Shown here piece after piece: positions 40,171 through 42,651 of a stretch of DNA of 42,651 nucleotides; the first letter of the stretch is position 1, and every line of letters begins with the position of its first letter. Source of the stretch: Bernardetiaceae bacterium. Its GTDB lineage: Bacteria; Bacteroidota; Bacteroidia; Cytophagales; Thermoflexibacteraceae. Below the pieces are notes generated by a model that saw nothing but the letters and a program-made list of their open reading frames with translations, made no database searches and was not told the DNA's origin. Where the stretch lies: contig JALONO010000002.1 of the NCBI GenBank assembly GCA_025454895.1, positions 1 through 42,651 of the forward strand, read 5' to 3'. A program made the position numbers and the translations under genes.

Positions 40171-40845
40171 TTATACGGGTTCGTCTTTGACCAGGCGGCC
40201 GTCCAGCACTTCCAAAATACGTTTGCCGTATTGGGCGTTGGCCTCCGAGTGGGTTACCTGCACAATGGTCATGCCCTCGCTGTTCAGTTTTTGGAACAGT
40301 TCCATGATTTCCTGGCCTTGTTTGGTGTGGAGGTTACCGGTAGGCTCGTCGGCCAACAGCACTTTGGGCCGCCCGATGATGGCCCGGGCCACGCCCACCA
40401 GTTGTTGCTGCCCGCCGGAGAGTTGGTGGGGGAACAGGTCTTTCTTGGCCACCATTTGGAACCGGTCCAGCATTTCGGCCACCAGGCTCTGCCGCTCCGC
40501 ACTTTTGATGTCGCGGTAAAGCAGCGGGGTCTCGATGTTCTCGTACACGGTCAGCTCGTCGATGAGGTGGTAGGCCTGGAACACAAACCCCATGTGCGAT
40601 TTGTGGAGTTCGGCCTTGCGCTTCTCCTTCAGTTTGGCCACCGGTTCGGCAAAAAAGCGGTACTCGCCCTCGCTGGGGGCATCCAACAGGCCCACGATGT
40701 TGAGCAAACTAGACTTGCCTGCTCCGCTAGGCCCCATCAGGGTTACAAATTCGCCTTGGCCGATGTTCAGGCTCACGTCTTTGAGCACATAATGGCGTTG
40801 GAACTTGTTTTCGTAATACTTGAAAATGTTGCTGAGTTCGATCAT
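40171..40845 (-). CDS. ABC transporter ATPase, LolD/MacB type
   Basis: This 224-residue ATPase has Walker A GPSGAGKSS (~39-47), Q-loop GFVFQAYHLIDELTV, signature LSGGQQQ, Walker B VLLADEPTGNLHT and the H-loop VQVTHSE. The short length and ELTVYENIETPL context match the LolD/FtsE/MacB branch, which powers lipoprotein or peptide extrusion through a membrane-integral partner rather than classical transport. The partner permease is not next to it; the following gene is the HlyD adaptor, so the operon appears split or incomplete. The 215-bp gap to the HlyD gene contains a strong hairpin and T8 tract. Confidence 0.95.
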   Translation of the reverse strand: MIELSNIFKYYENKFQRHYVLKDVSLNIGQGEFVTLMGPSGAGKSSLLNIVGLLDAPSEGEYRFFAEPVAKLKEKRKAELHKSHMGFVFQAYHLIDELTVYENIETPLLYRDIKSAERQSLVAEMLDRFQMVAKKDLFPHQLSGGQQQLVGVARAIIGRPKVLLADEPTGNLHTKQGQEIMELFQKLNSEGMTIVQVTHSEANAQYGKRILEVLDGRLVKDEPV

Positions 40846-40962
40846 GAAACAAAAATAAACGGCTTTACGCGATTGGGTTGACCAACAACCGCACCAATCG
40901 GCAACTATTTGTTTTTCAAGCTATTGCCGTTTTGCTTCGGCGAAGAGCCGTCGCTCCAGCGG

Positions 40963-41490
40963 TCAACTCCGTCCGATTTCGGACGGTGGCCGGGAGTGGG
41001 CGAGGCGGGTTTGGCGGCCCCAGCGGTAGGTGGAGATGAGGAGCGCGATTAGGAGGATGAACCCAAGCCCAAATAAAAGATAGGGAGCATAATGCAGACG
41101 GGTAAGCCGGCCTAGCTCGGATGGGCTTGATTGGGCTAGATTCGGATGCCCGATTATCAAACTAGGCTGGGCTAAGAATGAGGTAAGAACGACCAGCAGG
41201 TTGATTACTTGGTAGAAGAGGATTAACCCCACCAAGACCAGTAGCCAGTAAGTGAAACGGGAGTTCGTTTTATGGAAAAATTGTTTGCCGAAAAAGATCA
41301 AGAAAAGAAGAAGGCCAAACAGCGTAGTCAAAAGCTCCCGATTTGAGATCACCAGGAAAACATCGTGCAGCTGAATGTCAAGCCCGGTTTGCCAAACCAT
41401 TGGCCCCAACCACCCGGCCAGCCCAGCCGTGAGCAGCAGGGCGAGCAATAGCCAGCGGGCTTCGGCCCAGATTTGGGGGAGTGGGGGCAT
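40963..41490 (-). CDS. Small four-helix membrane protein of unknown function
   Basis: This 175-residue protein has about four transmembrane helices (residues ~13-33, 53-70, 82-103, 136-155). The segment DIQLHDVFLVI recalls the DxxLHDTYFVV stretch of heme-copper oxidase subunit I and of small Bacteroidota membrane proteins, but the metal-binding His pattern of an oxidase is absent. No family can be named. Its last codons (SEIGRS) lie in a CCGTCCG-ATTT-CGGACGG hairpin (40969-40986). It lies upstream of the ABC ATPase gene on the same strand with a 117-bp gap. Confidence 0.7.
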   Translation of the reverse strand: MPPLPQIWAEARWLLLALLLTAGLAGWLGPMVWQTGLDIQLHDVFLVISNRELLTTLFGLLLFLIFFGKQFFHKTNSRFTYWLLVLVGLILFYQVINLLVVLTSFLAQPSLIIGHPNLAQSSPSELGRLTRLHYAPYLLFGLGFILLIALLISTYRWGRQTRLAHSRPPSEIGRS

Positions 41491-41550
41491 GGTAAAAATT
41501 TTCTGCCTGCCTACAGCGGGCCGTAATTTGATGATGAGAGATCAAAATTT

Positions 41551-42375
41551 TCAGGATTGCTCAGCTTGTAATTGCTCGACTTGGGCCACAGTTAAGCCTG
41601 TATGCTTGGCAATGTCCTCGGTAGATAGAGAAGAGTGCAGCAAACTCTTGGCGATTTCCTTCTGTTTGTTTTCAATCGCCAACAGTTTTTCCGCAATTTC
41701 ATCGGTTTCACGCATCCGGGCGTATTCATACTCTTCCAACTCTTCTTTGGTCCAGGTATGGCGGTCTGCTTCCTGATAGGCGCTTTTCAATCCCTCATCA
41801 GTTACATTGGCCGGAATTACATTCAAGTTTTCGGCATTTTTGATAAAGAACACCCATTTTTCAATCATGGTGTACAGTTCTGCCTCGGTTTTGTTGAATT
41901 TGGGCAGCTCAATGAAAGTAAACTCCAAATCTTTCAGCTTATGCTCTTGGGTTTCAGCATCCAAAATCAAGTGCCTTGATAGATAGTGATCGCTTTGCAA
42001 ATAAACAAAATCTAATATGCCAATAAAAATGACAGGCTTGAGTTTGTAGTAGTTCTCGCTAGCATCTAGTTGCGAAGCGTAGCCCCTAGCGCTATAGAAG
42101 GTGATACGTTTGTCAAGTCCTTTTTTGTCAGTAACCTGCATTTCTACAATGTAAGTACTACCAGACTTGTCTCGGGCCCTCACATCTAGAATAGTAGATT
42201 TAGAGCCAGCTATGCGTGGAAGTTGATAGGGATTAAGTATCTCAATCCAATTAATTTGTCTTGGCCCTTCTAATTTTAGGACTGCATTAAGAAAGGAGAT
42301 TAAGATTTCCTTCTTATTTTCATTGCCAAAAATTTTGCGAAAGGCAATGTCGTTTTTTATATCAACAAATTGCAT
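41551..42375 (-). CDS. Rpn/PD-(D/E)XK-family recombination-promoting nuclease-like protein
   Basis: This 274-residue protein from ATG 42375 (MQFVDIKNDIAFRKIFGNEN) has the typical N-terminus DIAFRKIFGNENKKEILISF. The PD-(D/E)XK core is ILDVRARDKSGSTYIVEMQV: D64 and E78-M-Q80, the ExQ variant of this family. The C-terminal helical tail ends in TEDIAKHTGLTVAQVEQLQA, a small HTH-like segment. Family members are linked to RecA-independent recombination and are often duplicated as mobile genes. The gene is clearly more AT-rich than its neighbours, which suggests recent acquisition. An upstream ATG (42480) lies before a consensus promoter and is unlikely. Confidence 0.88.
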   Translation of the reverse strand: MQFVDIKNDIAFRKIFGNENKKEILISFLNAVLKLEGPRQINWIEILNPYQLPRIAGSKSTILDVRARDKSGSTYIVEMQVTDKKGLDKRITFYSARGYASQLDASENYYKLKPVIFIGILDFVYLQSDHYLSRHLILDAETQEHKLKDLEFTFIELPKFNKTEAELYTMIEKWVFFIKNAENLNVIPANVTDEGLKSAYQEADRHTWTKEELEEYEYARMRETDEIAEKLLAIENKQKEIAKSLLHSSLSTEDIAKHTGLTVAQVEQLQAEQS

Positions 42376-42401
42376 GACTATTCTTAATAATGTTTTTAAG
42401 A

Positions 42402-42433
42402 CAAATATATTTAAAATTAGCCAATGTAGCCAA
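42402..42433 (-). promoter_or_regulatory. Bacteroidota promoter for the Rpn-like gene
   Basis: TTG (42433-42431), 21-bp spacer, TATATTTG (42409-42402) on the minus strand, about 25 nt before the ATG. Confidence 0.65.
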
Positions 42434-42543
42434 GGGCTGATGGGTAGAAAGAGGCGTATTACTAATACATTGGCATACAACCGATTTATAGTTGAACATC
42501 TTGCTTATAAATCATGTAGCAGACAATAGGGCAATTCTCCCCT

Positions 42544-42651
42544 TTACCTCATCGCCCCCCAAAGCACCTCCACCGGGTGCAGGGCGTGGCGGCCGGTGCC
42601 GTCCTTGATCTGGTGGCGGCAACTGGTGCCCGGTGCGGCGATGATCACTTC
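42544..42651 (-). CDS. C-terminal fragment of an FAD-linked/Fe-S oxidoreductase (GlcD/GlpC or DLD-type), truncated by window edge
   Basis: The last 35 codons of a minus-strand gene enter the window. Translation ends in APGTSCRHQIKDGTGRHALH then PVEVLWGAMR and a TAA stop (42544-42546). The pattern GTSCRHQI.DGTGR.ALHP is characteristic of the C-terminus of fused FAD-binding and Fe-S (CCG-domain) oxidoreductases such as bacterial D-lactate or glycolate dehydrogenase-type proteins. The Cys is a cluster-domain ligand in that family. The rest of the gene, including the FAD-binding domain, is beyond base 42651. There is no evidence for its substrate. Confidence 0.8.
   Translation of the reverse strand, partial: EVIIAAPGTSCRHQIKDGTGRHALHPVEVLWGAMR

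Noticed and set aside
40072-40881. A 269-codon plus-strand reading frame
   Set aside because: It lies antisense to the ABC ATPase, which has every Walker and signature motif. High GC leaves open frames on the opposite strand.
41551-42651. A defence island or prophage at the right end
   Set aside because: Only one Rpn-like gene is present, followed by a metabolic oxidoreductase; no integrase, restriction, toxin or phage genes.

Overview
The window reads as chromosome of a GC-rich member of the Bacteroidota. The evidence is the protein set (PadR plus PspC/GIN-domain protein, DUF2807, DUF2911, DUF5686 with a carboxypeptidase-like N-terminus, TPR histidine kinase, TPR-SpoIIE phosphatase, DUF3137, NADase-type glycan-binding domain), the near absence of Shine-Dalgarno sequences, and several promoters of the Bacteroidota form TTG-N20/21-TAnnTTTG. 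The class cannot be fixed from the sequence; Saprospiria or Cytophagia would fit. I see no prophage, CRISPR array, integrase or complete insertion sequence. Most genes are housekeeping, envelope and signalling genes.

Layout. 2-4407 (all minus): a beta-CASP metallo-beta-lactamase, a metallo-beta-lactamase fused to cyclic-nucleotide-binding domains, and a YceI protein. An 8-bp microsatellite lies between the first two. 4408-8821: a gap with an 82-bp perfect direct repeat, a PadR/PspC-GIN operon and a TetR regulator. 9019-12658: secreted or envelope proteins (glycan-binding, DUF2911, VOC, beta-propeller-OmpA fusion). 13009-16543: dcd, tRNA-Arg(CCG), then DUF3137, ExbD and moaA in one direction. 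16611-18811: an unknown cytosolic protein and a two-gene operon (helical protein plus lipoprotein). 19221-23408: a TPR histidine kinase convergent with a secreted Ig-like/OmpL47-like repeat protein. 23633-27028: a glycosyltransferase overlapping a VTT-family membrane protein, convergent with an RsmI-like methyltransferase and its partner. 27343-33111: DUF2807 protein, SpoIIE phosphatase, EgtD-like methyltransferase and MFS transporter. 33429-38279: DoxX, glucuronate isomerase, DUF5686 protein. 38780-42651: HlyD adaptor and ABC ATPase without a permease, a small membrane protein, an AT-rich Rpn-like nuclease, and the C-terminus of an FAD/Fe-S oxidoreductase.

The most unusual content is intergenic. 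Six copies of a roughly 102-bp AT-rich element with terminal inverted repeats (…TACTAAAAT / ATTTTAGTA…) sit mostly at gene 3' ends, three of them in convergent gaps, plus decayed copies. A 71-nt perfect cloverleaf (four uninterrupted stems joined by single-nucleotide linkers) lies at 21390-21460 beside one of these elements. The 12-unit AAATGACT microsatellite supplies the stop codon of one gene and forms the leader of the next; its unit resembles the end of the 102-bp element.
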